64,000 bases of DNA. Origin: Hyphomonadaceae bacterium (GTDB lineage: Bacteria > Pseudomonadota > Alphaproteobacteria > Caulobacterales > Hyphomonadaceae). The stretch's first letter is position 1; each line of letters starts with the position of its first letter. The position numbers were made by a program, and so were the translations under genes. This document shows positions 51,300 to 61,978 of the stretch, piece after piece. The notes under the pieces are model-generated. The model was not told the origin of the DNA. It worked only from the letters and a program-made list of their open reading frames with translations, and did no database searches. The DNA lies in contig JALHLU010000007.1 of the NCBI GenBank assembly GCA_022844345.1, positions 210,905 through 274,904 on the forward strand, given 5' to 3'.

Positions 51300-53288
51300 T
51301 CAGACGTCCAGTTCTTCAACAAACTTCGCGTTGTCCTGGATGAACTTGAAGCGGAGTTCCGGCTTCTTGCCCATCAGGGTTTCGACGAGGTCTTCGACCG
51401 TCTTGATCGACTTCGGGAGCGAGACGCGCGCCATGGTGCGCGTCCGGTGGTTCATCGTTGTCTCTTTGAGCTGGGCGGGCATCATTTCGCCCAGACCCTT
51501 GAAGCGGCCGATGTCGGGCTTCTTGCCCTTGAATTCCGTGGCGAGGAGCTGGTCCTTGTGCGCGTCGTCGCGCGCATAGACCGACTTGCCGCCTGATGTG
51601 ATGCGATAGAGCGGCGGCATGGCGAGATAGAGACGGCCGGCTTCGATGAGGCCCGGCGTCTGGCGGAAGAAGAAGGTAATCAGGAGTGAGGCAATGTGGG
51701 CGCCGTCGACGTCGGCGTCGGTCATGATGATGATGCGCTCATAGCGCAGGTCCTCGACGCGGAAGCGATGGCCGAGGCCCGTGCCGAGCGCCGTGGCGAG
51801 GTCCGAGAGTTCCTTGTTGCCTGACAGCTTGTCGTCGCCGGCGCTGGCGACGTTGAGGATCTTGCCGCGCAGGGGCAGCACCGCCTGGGTCGCACGATCG
51901 CGCGCCTGCTTGGCCGAGCCGCCGGCCGAGTCGCCTTCGACGATGAAGAGTTCTGTGCCCTGCGCCGAGTTGTCGGAACAGTCAGCCAGCTTGCCGGGCA
52001 GGCGCAGCTTGCGCGTGGCGGACTGGCGGGCGACTTCCTTGTCCTTGCGCTTGCGCATCCGCTCTTCGGCCTGGCCGATGGCCCATTCGAGCAGGCGGTT
52101 GGCGGTCTGCGGCGAGGCAGTGAGCCAGTGGTCGAACCGGTCGCGCATCGCATTCTCGGTGATACGGAAGGCGTCCTGCGTGGAGAGTTTCTCTTTCGTC
52201 TGGCCGACGAATTCGGGATTACGGATGAAGACGGAGAGCAGTGCGCCGGCCGTGTCGAGCACGTCGTCTGCCGTGATGATTCCGGTCTTCTTGTTGCCGA
52301 CCATCTCCCCATAGGCGCGCAGGCCCTTGGTGAGCGCCGAGCGCATGCCCGCCTCGTGCGTGCCGCCTTCGGGCGTGGGGATGGTGTTGCAGTAGGTGCG
52401 CGAGAAGCCGTCAGCATCGCTGCCATAGCCGTTGCCCGACCACACGACAGCCCACTCAACGGCGCCGCCGCCCTGGTTCTCGACGCGGCCGGTGAAGGCT
52501 TCCGGCAGGACGAGCTTCGCCTCGACCGTCAGCTCCTTCATCATGTCGGCAAGGCCGTTGGGATAGGAGAGGACGGCTTCGGCAGGAGTCGGGTCGCCTT
52601 CCTTCAGAAGTTTCGGATCGCAGCTCCAGCGGATCTCGGCGGCGCGCGAGAGATAAGCTTTCGAGCGCGCCATGGCGAACAGGCGCGCGGGCTTGAAGCC
52701 GAGCTTGTCGCCGAAGATTTCGGGATCGGGGTGAAACTTGATCTGCGTGCCGCGGCGGTTGGGGGCGGCGCCCACGGCAGCCAGCTTCGAGGTGGGTTTC
52801 CCGCGGCTGTAGTTCTGGCGATAGAGCTTGCGGTCGCGCGCGACCTCGACCTCGAGATCATCCGACAGCGCGTTGACGACGGAGATGCCGACGCCGTGCA
52901 GGCCGCCGGCGGTCTCGTAGGCCTTGTTCGAGAACTTGCCGCCCGAGTGCAGCATCGTCATGATGACTTCTAGCGCGGACTTGTTCTTGAACTTGGGGTG
53001 CGGGTCGATCGGGATGCCGCGGCCATCATCGCGCACAGCGAGATAGCCTTCCTTGTCCAGCACGACGTCGATCCTGGAGGCGTGGCCGGCCACGGCCTCG
53101 TCGATCGCGTTGTCCAACACCTCGGCGAAGAGGTGATGGTAGGCGCGCTCGTCCGTGCCGCCGATATACATGCCGGGGCGCTTGCGGACGGGCTCCAGCC
53201 CCTCGAGGACCTCGATGTCCTTGGCGGAGTAGCCGGACGAATCCGACTTCTCGCCGCCGAACAGCTTTGCCTGGTTGTTCTTGGCCAT
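51300..53288 (-). CDS. parE: DNA topoisomerase IV subunit B
   Basis: A 662-residue ATPase subunit that unlinks daughter chromosomes with ParC. It has the GHKL ATP site (EVLDNAIDEAVAG; VRDDGRGIPIDPHPK; TAGGLHGVGISVVNALS), a transducer domain, and the TOPRIM domain with VEGDSAGGSAKQARDR and DADVDGAHI. The C-terminal KPDIGRFKGLGEMMPAQLKETTM contains the family GRFKGLGEM. Its length and DPHPKFKNKSALEVIMTMLHSGGKFSNKAY fit ParE rather than the longer GyrB. Stand-alone. Confidence 0.96.
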   Translation of the reverse strand: MAKNNQAKLFGGEKSDSSGYSAKDIEVLEGLEPVRKRPGMYIGGTDERAYHHLFAEVLDNAIDEAVAGHASRIDVVLDKEGYLAVRDDGRGIPIDPHPKFKNKSALEVIMTMLHSGGKFSNKAYETAGGLHGVGISVVNALSDDLEVEVARDRKLYRQNYSRGKPTSKLAAVGAAPNRRGTQIKFHPDPEIFGDKLGFKPARLFAMARSKAYLSRAAEIRWSCDPKLLKEGDPTPAEAVLSYPNGLADMMKELTVEAKLVLPEAFTGRVENQGGGAVEWAVVWSGNGYGSDADGFSRTYCNTIPTPEGGTHEAGMRSALTKGLRAYGEMVGNKKTGIITADDVLDTAGALLSVFIRNPEFVGQTKEKLSTQDAFRITENAMRDRFDHWLTASPQTANRLLEWAIGQAEERMRKRKDKEVARQSATRKLRLPGKLADCSDNSAQGTELFIVEGDSAGGSAKQARDRATQAVLPLRGKILNVASAGDDKLSGNKELSDLATALGTGLGHRFRVEDLRYERIIIMTDADVDGAHIASLLITFFFRQTPGLIEAGRLYLAMPPLYRITSGGKSVYARDDAHKDQLLATEFKGKKPDIGRFKGLGEMMPAQLKETTMNHRTRTMARVSLPKSIKTVEDLVETLMGKKPELRFKFIQDNAKFVEELDV

Positions 53289-53460
53289 GGGGGTTCCCGA
53301 ACCGAATCAGCACCGGAAGGACGGCGAGCTAAAGTGCTAGCCCGAAGCCCCTCTGATGGACAATTCCGGTGATTAAGAAACCCTTGTAATCATGGGCGCG
53401 CGCAGCCGCAAAGCTCTCTGCGCAGAGAACGATCCACAGGGGATGGGGTCCAGATGGGCC

Positions 53461-54084
53461 CTAGAACAGCCCCAGGAACTTCTGCGGCTTTAGCGCGGGG
53501 CAACTGCTGATCTGGCTTTCGTAGCGGGCGGCCTGCGCGGCGACGCGGCCGGCCACTTCCACCAGCCAGGCCTTGGATTTCCAGCTGCCCTTCATGTAAC
53601 CCGTCGCGCCTTCGTGATAGATCAGATAGTGCGCGCGATAGTCGTACTGGTCGACGCCGACGCGCTGGCCGTTGGTGTTGAAGTACCAGCCGATGAAGTC
53701 TGATGCATCGCGGAAGCTGGTGCGGCTCGCGTTCCACCTGCCGGTCTTCTCCTGGTACATTTTCCAGGTGCCTTCCAGCGCTTGCGAGTATCCCATCGCA
53801 GACGAGATGTAGTCGCCCTGCACCAGGCCGAACCATTCGGCCTCGCCGCGTGGCGGGCGGGCGTCAGCCGTGAAGCTGCTCTCCTGTTTGATAACGGCGA
53901 GCTGGAAGCCCATAGGCGCGCCCCAGTTGCGGGCGGTTTCGCGCAGGGCGTCGTGCCAGTCCCTGTTGCGCTGGAGCAGCAGGCAGGCATCTGCGATCTC
54001 GCTATTCGCGGGCCTGGGCGCAACTGTGGAGCAGGCGCTGACGGCAAGCGCGAGGAGGGGAGCGAGGAGACGTTTCCAGACCAT
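53461..54084 (-). CDS. lipoprotein with lytic transglycosylase (SLT-like) domain
   Basis: A 207-residue lipoprotein (ALAVSAC, Cys18). The SLT fold is indicated by MGFQLAVIKQESSF, where the Glu of QESS is the candidate acid catalyst, SAMGYSQALEGTWKMYQEKTG in place of the usual GLMQ(L/I) region, and ARYESQISSCPALK. YHEGATGYMKGSWKSKAWL is another lysozyme-like stretch. It probably cleaves peptidoglycan glycan strands. It lies upstream of the PBP4-type carboxypeptidase gene, also a wall enzyme, on the same strand with a 58-base gap from its end. Confidence 0.82.
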   Translation of the reverse strand: MVWKRLLAPLLALAVSACSTVAPRPANSEIADACLLLQRNRDWHDALRETARNWGAPMGFQLAVIKQESSFTADARPPRGEAEWFGLVQGDYISSAMGYSQALEGTWKMYQEKTGRWNASRTSFRDASDFIGWYFNTNGQRVGVDQYDYRAHYLIYHEGATGYMKGSWKSKAWLVEVAGRVAAQAARYESQISSCPALKPQKFLGLF

Positions 54085-54142
54085 GCGGTAACTATAACAG
54101 AACAGGGTTTAGGCTGGCTCGCCCCGATCGCAGCAATTGCTT

Positions 54143-55576
54143 TCAGTTCGTTTCCGAAATGGCAACGAGTGTGGCGTCGAGCGCCGTGATGGCCGAGCCG
54201 CCACCGGTCGGGCGTTCATTGGCGAAGGCTGCAAAGACAAGCACCTGGCCGCTCTTCGTGAGCATGAATCCGGAAAGCGCGTTCGTGCCGCGCAGCGTGC
54301 CCGTCTTGGCGAAGATGCGGCCCTCCAGCGAGGTTCCGCCAAAGCGGCGGCGCAGCGTGCCGTCGACGCCGCCGATGGGCAGGGTGTCGCGGAAGGCCGC
54401 GGCCCAGGGTTGGCGGTTGGTCCACAGCAGGAAGTCAGCGACCATGGCCGGCGTCACGCGGTTGTAGACCGACATGCCCGAGCCGTCCGAGAAGTCCCAT
54501 GCCCAGCGTGGCGCTCCAGCTTCAGCAAGCATGGCTTCGATGATCGCAAGACCGGCCTGGCGCGAGCCATCACCCTCGACGCGGCCAAGGCGGCGCAGCA
54601 GAAGCTCGGCGTGCAGGTTCTGGCTCTGCTTGTTGAGGAAGGCGACGTTCTCGATCAGGGGCGGCGGAAGGAGACGGGCGATCTCGATTTCTTCGCGGCT
54701 ATCCAGCGCGGCCCCCGGGCCGGTGCGATAGCGCGTCTCGACGAAGGCGCCGGTCTTTATCCCGCGCGCCTCCAGCAGGGCCTTGAGGCGCAGCGCTGCT
54801 GTGTTCGCCGGGTCCTGTACGGCAACTGGCAGGTTCACAACGGGGCCGGTGCGGTTGATGCTTCCGGACAGGCGGACAAGCGTCTGGGCGGCGGCCGGCG
54901 ACAGCATCGCATCGAACTCCGCATCCGGATCGTCGGAGGTGATTATCTCGCCATCGAGGATGTGGCCGGGCGCAGCATCACGCCATTCGATCCGCGCGGC
55001 ATCGCCATCGGCTGCGCCGGGCGTGACCCTGACGTGCATTTCATTGCTGTTGACGGTGAGAGCGGAGACAGGTGCGCCCGAGCGCGTTGTGAGATCTTCG
55101 TGGCTCCAGCCCGGTGGCCAGAGTTCATGCGGAAAATGGGTCTCGTCAGCGACGATTCCGGCGATCTCGCGGATGCCTGCGCTTGCCACGATGTCGGCAA
55201 GATCGGACAGGCAGTCGCGGACGCAGTCGGGCCCATCGATCAGCACCGGGTCGCCCCGGCCGACCAGGACAAGCGTTGGCGGCCCCTCCGCATTCGGGAC
55301 CAGTTCGAGCGAAGTCCCTTGCGATGGATCGGCCTGCGTCATGTCGCCAAGGCGACGGAAGGCGGCGGCGACGGTGAACAGTTTGGTGTTGGAGGCGGGA
55401 AGGAAGCGCTCGTCCGGCCGGATCGACACCAGTGTGTGACCCTCCAGCGTGAGGACAACGAGGCCGAAACGCGTTCCTTCAAGACCGGGCTGTTCAAGGC
55501 TGTCGCGCGCCCGGTCGCTGAGCGAGGCGCAGGCGGCTACAGCCAGCAGGGGAAGGACGGCAAACAGGACTCGCAT
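54143..55576 (-). CDS. dacB: D-alanyl-D-alanine carboxypeptidase/endopeptidase (PBP4 family)
   Basis: A 477-residue class C penicillin-binding protein, here with a lipoprotein signal (LLAVAAC, Cys16). The three catalytic motifs are SNTK (Ser62-Lys65) in FLPASNTKLFTVAAAFRRLG, SxN as SQNLHAE, and KTG in FAKTGTLRGTNALSGFM. It removes the terminal D-Ala of stem peptides or cuts cross-links. The start at 55576 is preferred; another ATG 6 codons upstream lacks an advantage. It may be co-transcribed with the SLT lipoprotein gene. Confidence 0.95.
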   Translation of the reverse strand: MRVLFAVLPLLAVAACASLSDRARDSLEQPGLEGTRFGLVVLTLEGHTLVSIRPDERFLPASNTKLFTVAAAFRRLGDMTQADPSQGTSLELVPNAEGPPTLVLVGRGDPVLIDGPDCVRDCLSDLADIVASAGIREIAGIVADETHFPHELWPPGWSHEDLTTRSGAPVSALTVNSNEMHVRVTPGAADGDAARIEWRDAAPGHILDGEIITSDDPDAEFDAMLSPAAAQTLVRLSGSINRTGPVVNLPVAVQDPANTAALRLKALLEARGIKTGAFVETRYRTGPGAALDSREEIEIARLLPPPLIENVAFLNKQSQNLHAELLLRRLGRVEGDGSRQAGLAIIEAMLAEAGAPRWAWDFSDGSGMSVYNRVTPAMVADFLLWTNRQPWAAAFRDTLPIGGVDGTLRRRFGGTSLEGRIFAKTGTLRGTNALSGFMLTKSGQVLVFAAFANERPTGGGSAITALDATLVAISETN

Positions 55577-55668
55577 TAACGCAACCCTAGCCATCCCTGC
55601 GAAAACAGAAAGCGTTTCCCATGCGTCACGGACATGACGCCGTCACGCGGAGGCACTAGCCTGCCCGC

Positions 55669-57729
55669 ATGACACAGATCGACCGCCGCCGACTCCTCGC
55701 CCTTGGCGCTGCCTCAATCGCTTTGCCTGCCGCCATCCAGAAGGCCTGGGCCATCGACGCCAAGGCGCCGACGGGTACGCTTCAGGATGTGAAGCACGTG
55801 GTGATCCTGATGCAGGAGAACCGCTCGTTCGACCACTATTTCGGCACGATGGATGGGGTTCGCGGCTTCGGTGATCGCTTTCCCGCGCCCTTGCCGGGCG
55901 GCCGCACCGTGTGGACGCAGGCCTACACCAAGGGCGAGCCGGACCTGATCGCGCCGTTCCCGCTCAACACGGCGACCAATCCAGCCCTGATGCGCGTGGA
56001 GGGTACCCCGCACAGCTGGCCCGACGCGCAATACGCCTGGGACAATGGCCGGATGGCCAACTGGCCTGACCACAAGCGGCCGCATGCCATGGGGTATTTC
56101 GAGAAGCGCGACATTCCCTTCCAGTGGGCGCTGGCGGATGCATTCACGATCTGCGATGCGTACCACTGTTCCTTCACCGGCGGCACGAACACCAATCGGC
56201 TGTTCATGTGGTCCGGGACGAACGATGGCGCAGGCACGCACGGCGGCCCGTCGATCTCCAACTCGCACGACACGCTGCCGGATAAGGCGCCGCTTGCGAA
56301 GGTCCCCTATACGTGGACGACGTATCCCGAGCGGCTGGAAGCGGCTGGGGTCAGCTGGAAGATCTACGAGGATATGGCTGACAATTTCGGCGACAATCCC
56401 CTGGTGGGGTTCAAGGCGTTCCGCGACAGCCTGGCGGGCACGGGCAACCCAGCGCTCGCGGCCAAGGGGCTGTCTACGCAACATCTCGATGTGCTGCTGG
56501 CCGATGTTGAGGCAGGGACGCTGCCGTCCGTTTCGTGGGTGATTTCGCCAGCGAAGGATTCGGAGCATCCGGGGCCGTCGAGCCCCGCGCAGGGGGCCGA
56601 CTATATTGCGCGCGTGCTGGACGCGCTGACGGCCAATCCGGACGTCTGGGCCAGCACTGTGCTGCTGGTGAATTTCGACGAGAATGACGGCTTCTTCGAT
56701 CATGTGCTCCCGCCAGCCCCGCCGAGCATTTTGGATGGCGCGGCGTTGGGTGCATCGACCGTGGATACGGCGGGCGAGTATCACGCTGTCCGCGCGGAAA
56801 GCGAAAGGAGCTCGGAGCGTGACGACCTGATGGGGCGGCCTTACGGGCTGGGCCCGCGCGTACCTATGTATGTGATCTCGCCTTTCTCGCGTGGCGGGTT
56901 CGTGAACTCCGAAGTGTTTGACCATACCTCGGTGATCCGCTTCTGCGAGGCGCGTTTTGGCGTGATGGAGCCGAACATATCCGCATGGCGCCGCGCGGTG
57001 TGCGGCGATCTGACCAGCTGTTTCGATTTCAAGGCGCCGAACGCTGAGCCTGCGGCGCTGCCATCCACGCCTGAGGCGGCGGCCAAGGCTGCAGCCTTGC
57101 CGGGACGCACCACGCCGCCGACGCCGGTCGGCGTCGCCGCGCCGGTGCAGGCCGCTGGCCTGCGGCGTTCGCGCGCTTTGCCCTATGCATTCGATGTTGC
57201 GCTGACGGCGGGAAGCGCCGCGAAGCTCGAGTTCGTCAATCGCGGATCGGCGGGCGCTGTGTTTCATGTGCATGACCTGAAGCTCCCGGAATCTGCGCCA
57301 CGGCGCTACACGGTGGAGGCGTTGAAGACGCTGACCGGGGAGTGGCCGGCCGGGGAGTACGATCTCTTTGTGAGCGGCCCGAACGGATTTCATCGCCGCT
57401 ATCGCGGCGATGGGCCGGGGGTGTCGATGTCGTTCGCGGCAGTCGGGCGCAAGGCGCGGCTGAGGTTGTCGAATGTGAGCGGCCGGACGCAATACGCAAC
57501 CGCGGCATCGGGCGCGTATGAAGCGAAGATCCCGGTGATTCACGCCGCCGAGATCCCGCCCGGCGAATCGCGCGAATTCGTCTGGGACTTCATGCCGACC
57601 AGCGGCTGGTACGATCTCAAGGTGAAAGTTGGGGAATTCGAACAGAGACTGGCCGGGCGCATCGACGATGGCTCTCCCACGACCAGCGATCCGGCCATGG
57701 GCGGGGCTGCCGTGATGGCCTGGTCCTGA
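55669..57729 (+). CDS. phosphocholine-specific phospholipase C (PlcC type), Tat-exported
   Basis: A 686-residue secreted enzyme that hydrolyses phosphatidylcholine, and often sphingomyelin. A twin-arginine signal starts it (DRRRLLALGAASIALPAA). The catalytic phosphoesterase domain has HVVILMQENRSFDHYFGTMDGVRGF, a metal-binding region with GGTNTNRLFMWSGT and a later NFDENDGFFDHV. The C-terminal third has two beta-sandwich domains of the DUF756 type (LPYAFDVALTAGSAAKLEFVNRGSAGAVFHVHDL; SGRTQYATAAS). Usual length of the family is about 700. It is divergent from dacB and has a terminator after it. Confidence 0.94.
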   Translation: MTQIDRRRLLALGAASIALPAAIQKAWAIDAKAPTGTLQDVKHVVILMQENRSFDHYFGTMDGVRGFGDRFPAPLPGGRTVWTQAYTKGEPDLIAPFPLNTATNPALMRVEGTPHSWPDAQYAWDNGRMANWPDHKRPHAMGYFEKRDIPFQWALADAFTICDAYHCSFTGGTNTNRLFMWSGTNDGAGTHGGPSISNSHDTLPDKAPLAKVPYTWTTYPERLEAAGVSWKIYEDMADNFGDNPLVGFKAFRDSLAGTGNPALAAKGLSTQHLDVLLADVEAGTLPSVSWVISPAKDSEHPGPSSPAQGADYIARVLDALTANPDVWASTVLLVNFDENDGFFDHVLPPAPPSILDGAALGASTVDTAGEYHAVRAESERSSERDDLMGRPYGLGPRVPMYVISPFSRGGFVNSEVFDHTSVIRFCEARFGVMEPNISAWRRAVCGDLTSCFDFKAPNAEPAALPSTPEAAAKAAALPGRTTPPTPVGVAAPVQAAGLRRSRALPYAFDVALTAGSAAKLEFVNRGSAGAVFHVHDLKLPESAPRRYTVEALKTLTGEWPAGEYDLFVSGPNGFHRRYRGDGPGVSMSFAAVGRKARLRLSNVSGRTQYATAASGAYEAKIPVIHAAEIPPGESREFVWDFMPTSGWYDLKVKVGEFEQRLAGRIDDGSPTTSDPAMGGAAVMAWS

Positions 57730-57736
57730 AAAGGAA

Positions 57737-57768
57737 AGCGGCGCCAGGTTCCCCCGACGCCGCCTTTT
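57737..57768. terminator. intrinsic terminator between plcC-type gene and glnA
   Basis: Stem GCGGCG (57738-57743) and CGCCGC (57758-57763) with a 14-base loop is followed by TTTT on the plus strand and preceded by A-rich bases on the minus-strand side, so it can serve both convergent genes. Confidence 0.65.
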
Positions 57769-57801
57769 GCCCCCCGGCAAGTCTGACCGAAACCAGAGGT
57801 C

Positions 57802-59205
57802 TCAGTACTTGTAGTACATGTCGAATTCGACCGGGTGCGGATGTGTTTCGACGCGCATGACGTCTTCCATCTTGAGGTCGATGTAGGCGTCGATGAAATC
57901 GTCATCCATCACGCCGCCGGCCTTGAGGAAGTCGCGGTCGCTGTCGAGGTTCTGCAGGGCTTCACGCAGCGAGCCGCAGACAGTGGGGATGTTCTTCAGT
58001 TCTTCCGGCGGCAGCGCGTAGAGGTCCTTGTCCATGGCCGGACCCGGATCGATCTTCTTCGCGATGCCGTCGAGGCCGGCCATCATCAGGGCCGTGAACG
58101 TCAGGTAGGGGTTCGACGCGGGGTCCGGGAAACGGACCTCGATGCGTTTGCCCTTCGGCGACGGGGTCCACGGAATACGGACCGAGGCCGAGCGGTTGCG
58201 GGCCGAGTAGGCCAGCAGCACGGGGGCTTCGTAGCCCGGGACGAGGCGCTTGTAGGAGTTCGTCGTGGCATTCGACAGGGCGTTGATCGCCTTGGCGTGC
58301 TTGATGATGCCGCCGATGTACCACAGGCAGGTCTGCGACAGGTCTGCGTACTTGTCGCCGGCGAACAGCGGCTGGCCGTCCTTCCAGATCGACTGGTGCA
58401 CGTGCATGCCCGAGCCGTTGTCCTTGAAGTAGGGCTTCGGCATGAAGGTGGCGGTCTTGCCGTACGAGTGCGCCACGTTGTGCACGATGTATTTGTAGAG
58501 CTGCATGTTGTCGGCCATCTGGACCAACGTGTTGAACTTCATGCCAAGCTCATGCTGGGCCGGCGCCACCTCGTGGTGGTGCTTTTCCGGCTGGAGACCG
58601 AGTTCGGTCATCAGCGTCAGCATTTCCGAGCGCATGTCCTGCAGCGAGTCGATCGGCGGCACCGGGAAGTAGCCGCCCTTCGGGCCCGGTCGGTGGCCCA
58701 TATTGCCGCCTTCATACTGGCGGCCGGTGTTGTAGGGCAGTTCCGGATCGTCGAACGAATAGCCCGTGTTGTTCGGGTCGGTGTTCCAGCGAACGTCCGA
58801 GAACACGAAGAACTCGGCTTCCGGCCCGAAGAAGGCGGTGTCGCCGACGCCCGACGACTTCAGGTACATTTCGGCCTTCTTGGCCGTCATGCGCGGGTCG
58901 CGGTTGTAAGGCGTGTTGTCGTTCGGGTTGAGGATGTCGCACATGATGGCGAGCGTCGTGTTCTGGAAGAACGGGTCGATGCGCGCCGAGGACGGATCCG
59001 GCATCAGGAGCATGTCGGACTCGTTGATGGCCTTCCAGCCGGCGATCGACGAACCGTCGAACATCGTGCCGTCTTCGAAGAGCGACTTGTCCACCATCGA
59101 GAGATCGAAGGTGACGTGCTGCATCTTGCCGCGCATGTCGGTGAAGCGCAGATCGACGTACTGAACGTCCTTATCCTTGATGGTCTTGAAGATTGAGTCG
59201 GACAC
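57802..59205 (-). CDS. glnA: type I glutamine synthetase
   Basis: A 467-residue dodecameric enzyme that makes glutamine from glutamate, ammonia and ATP. Family blocks include [82 protein letters not shown] and [17 protein letters not shown]. Tyr396 in [10 protein letters not shown] sits where E. coli GlnA is adenylylated (Tyr397). The start is GTG at 59205 with a GGAGGG site 5 bases upstream. It follows glnB by 81 bases in the same direction, as is typical of alphaproteobacterial glnBA. Confidence 0.98.
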   Translation of the reverse strand: MSDSIFKTIKDKDVQYVDLRFTDMRGKMQHVTFDLSMVDKSLFEDGTMFDGSSIAGWKAINESDMLLMPDPSSARIDPFFQNTTLAIMCDILNPNDNTPYNRDPRMTAKKAEMYLKSSGVGDTAFFGPEAEFFVFSDVRWNTDPNNTGYSFDDPELPYNTGRQYEGGNMGHRPGPKGGYFPVPPIDSLQDMRSEMLTLMTELGLQPEKHHHEVAPAQHELGMKFNTLVQMADNMQLYKYIVHNVAHSYGKTATFMPKPYFKDNGSGMHVHQSIWKDGQPLFAGDKYADLSQTCLWYIGGIIKHAKAINALSNATTNSYKRLVPGYEAPVLLAYSARNRSASVRIPWTPSPKGKRIEVRFPDPASNPYLTFTALMMAGLDGIAKKIDPGPAMDKDLYALPPEELKNIPTVCGSLREALQNLDSDRDFLKAGGVMDDDFIDAYIDLKMEDVMRVETHPHPVEFDMYYKY

Positions 59206-59210
59206 CTAGT

Positions 59211-59216
59211 CCCTCC
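59211..59216 (-). promoter_or_regulatory. ribosome-binding site that fixes the GTG start of glnA
   Basis: GGAGGG on the minus strand lies 5 bases before the GTG at 59205; the start gives the standard [10 protein letters not shown]-terminus. Confidence 0.65.
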
Positions 59217-59286
59217 GTTTCACCCCGGCCCCATTCGGCAAATCCAAATGGCGAGACCGATCTATTGAACCTGTAGGCTTCTAACG

Positions 59287-59793
<507 letters not shown>

Positions 59794-59870
59794 TCAGGGA
59801 TATCCACAGAGGGCCTCCAGAATTTTGTGGTAGGTCTCGAAATCCACAACAGGCACGGGCGTTTTCGGCA

Positions 59871-60410
59871 ATGATCTACCTGATCCGGCATGGCGAACCG
59901 GCTGGCGCATACGGCGCCCATCCAAACCCGGGTTTGACGGAATTGGGCGTTCGGCAGGCGTTTGCCGCGGCCGAGGCGCTGGCCATGGCGGGGGCCAAGC
60001 GGGCGATCACCTCGCCGCTGGCGCGCAGCCGGGAGACGGCGGCGCAGTTCGAAAAGCTGATGGAGACCCATGCCCGCATCGAGACCGGGGTGGGCGAGAT
60101 CATCACGCCGCCGGGGATCGAGGATCGCGCGGCGTGGCTGAAAGGCGTCATGGCTGGCGGCTGGAGCGAGACGGATGAGCGGCTGCAGGCCTGGCGCAAG
60201 AGCGTGCTGGCGGCGGTCGAGACGCTGCCGGAGGACACGGCGGTGTTCAGCCATTTCATCGCTATCAATGCCATTGTCGGGCTGCTGACGGCTGATGATC
60301 GGGTCGTGGCGTTCAAGCCGGGGCATGCATCGATCACGAAGCTGACGCGCGTTGGCGACAGGCTGCGCGTGACGCAGCTGGGCCCTGAAGCCGCGACCGT
60401 GGTGACCTGA
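59871..60410 (+). CDS. histidine phosphatase family protein
   Basis: A 179-residue phosphatase of the phosphoglycerate-mutase superfamily. The active-site His is in MIYLIRHGEP (RHG, residues 6-8); SPLARSRETAAQF supplies the second Arg; the later His is in AVFSHFIAINAIVG. The protein is the short, SixA-like to cobalamin-phosphatase-like size; the substrate is unknown. It ends one base before nnr, so the two are probably co-transcribed. Confidence 0.88.
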   Translation: MIYLIRHGEPAGAYGAHPNPGLTELGVRQAFAAAEALAMAGAKRAITSPLARSRETAAQFEKLMETHARIETGVGEIITPPGIEDRAAWLKGVMAGGWSETDERLQAWRKSVLAAVETLPEDTAVFSHFIAINAIVGLLTADDRVVAFKPGHASITKLTRVGDRLRVTQLGPEAATVVT

Positions 60411-60411
60411 G

Positions 60412-61938
60412 ATGAGTCTCGCCATCCTCACCTGTGACGAGGTTCGCGCCGCAGAGGCCATGGCGGTTGAGGCCGGCATTTCGTTGTGGGCCCTCATGCG
60501 AAAGGCGGGACAGGCGTGCGCGGACGTGCTGCACGCGGAGTTTCCGCTTGGGCGCGTGGTCGTGCTGGCGGGGCCGGGCAACAATGGCGGCGATGCATTC
60601 GTGGCGGCGCGGCGCCTGCGCGACCTGGGACGGATTGTCTGGGTGTATGATCTCGCGCCGCGGAGTGAGCGCACGGAAGAGGGGCGCCACGCGCTGGCCG
60701 AGCTTTCCGGGCCGCGCCAGCCGCTGGAGGATCTGCGGCTGCAACCGGGCGACATCGTCCTCGATGGCCTGTTCGGCGCCGGGTTGTCGCGGCCGCTGGA
60801 GGGCGAGGCGGCGTGGGCGGTGGAGCAGGTGAATGCTGCGGGCGTGAAAGTGGTCGCGATCGATGTGCCATCGGGCGTGAGCGGAGATGTGGGCGCGGTG
60901 GGCGGTCCTGCAATCCGCGCCGACGTAACCGTGACGTTCTGCTGCAAGAAGCCGGCGCATGTGCTGCAGCCTGCGGCGGCGCTGTGTGGCGATGTCGTGC
61001 CGGCGGAGATCGGCTTCGGGCAGTTCGTGGCCGAGATCGGCGGGGGACGGCTTTGCGAGAACGGGCCGGGGCTGTGGGCGCATGCTCTGAACTGGCCGGG
61101 TTCGGCCGCGCACAAGCACCAGCGCGGGCAGTTGGCGGTGGTGAGCGGCGGGATTGCGAACACGGGCGCGGCGAGGCTGGCGGCGCAGGCGGGGCTGCGC
61201 AGCGGGGCGGGGCTGGTGACGCTATACTGCCCGCCGGGCGCGCTGGCTGTTGCGGCGGCTTCGGTGACGGCGGTGATGGTGTCGAGCTTTGCGGACGCCG
61301 AAAGCCTCGAGACGCAGACCGATCGGGCGGGCGCTGTGGTGATCGGGCCGGCGGCGGGCGTGGGGCCGCAGACCCGCGCCAATGTCGAGGTGCTGCTGCG
61401 CGCAGGCAGGCGCTGCGTGCTGGATGCGGATGCGGTGAGCGTGTTTGGCGATGATGCGAAATCGCTGGCTGTGCTGACGGTTGAAGGCGGGATGGTGCGG
61501 GAGAATGACGGGCTGCCGAAGGGTGCGTTCGTCGTGATGACGCCGCATGTGGGTGAGTTCGAGCGGCTGCGGCCGGGCCTCCTCGCGAAATCGCCGAGCC
61601 GGATCACGGCGGCGATCAACACGGCGGCGATGACGGGATGCGTCGTGCTGCTGAAGGGGCCGGACACGGTGATCGCTGCGCCCGACGGGCGGGCGGTGGT
61701 GAATGCGCATGCAACGCCGTTTCTTGCGACGGCCGGGTCTGGCGATGTGCTGGCCGGGATTATCGGCGGGTTGATGGCGCAGGGGCTGGACGCGTTCGAT
61801 GCCGCCTGCGCTGGCGCATGGATGCATGGCGATGCGGGCCTTCGCGCAGGGCCGGGGATGACGGCGGAGGACCTGGATGCTGCGCTGCGCGACGTCATCC
61901 GCGACCTCCATGTGAACCGTCATCGGACTGTGATCTAG
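60412..61938 (+). CDS. nnr: bifunctional NAD(P)H-hydrate epimerase/ADP-dependent dehydratase
   Basis: A 508-residue metabolite-repair enzyme. The N-terminal YjeF_N domain (about 1-210) has VLAGPGNNGGDAFVAARRL and VDVPSG, and epimerises hydrated NAD(P)H. The C-terminal domain (about 225-500) resembles ribokinases, with KHQRGQLAVVSGG, VIGPAAGVG and ATAGSGDVLAGIIGGLMAQG, and dehydrates the S-form with ADP. The gene follows the histidine phosphatase by one base. Length is standard for the fused form. Confidence 0.95.
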   Translation: MSLAILTCDEVRAAEAMAVEAGISLWALMRKAGQACADVLHAEFPLGRVVVLAGPGNNGGDAFVAARRLRDLGRIVWVYDLAPRSERTEEGRHALAELSGPRQPLEDLRLQPGDIVLDGLFGAGLSRPLEGEAAWAVEQVNAAGVKVVAIDVPSGVSGDVGAVGGPAIRADVTVTFCCKKPAHVLQPAAALCGDVVPAEIGFGQFVAEIGGGRLCENGPGLWAHALNWPGSAAHKHQRGQLAVVSGGIANTGAARLAAQAGLRSGAGLVTLYCPPGALAVAAASVTAVMVSSFADAESLETQTDRAGAVVIGPAAGVGPQTRANVEVLLRAGRRCVLDADAVSVFGDDAKSLAVLTVEGGMVRENDGLPKGAFVVMTPHVGEFERLRPGLLAKSPSRITAAINTAAMTGCVVLLKGPDTVIAAPDGRAVVNAHATPFLATAGSGDVLAGIIGGLMAQGLDAFDAACAGAWMHGDAGLRAGPGMTAEDLDAALRDVIRDLHVNRHRTVI

Positions 61939-61978
61939 CTGGCGCAACACTCCGCCTCTGCTCGAGACGGAGAATCCC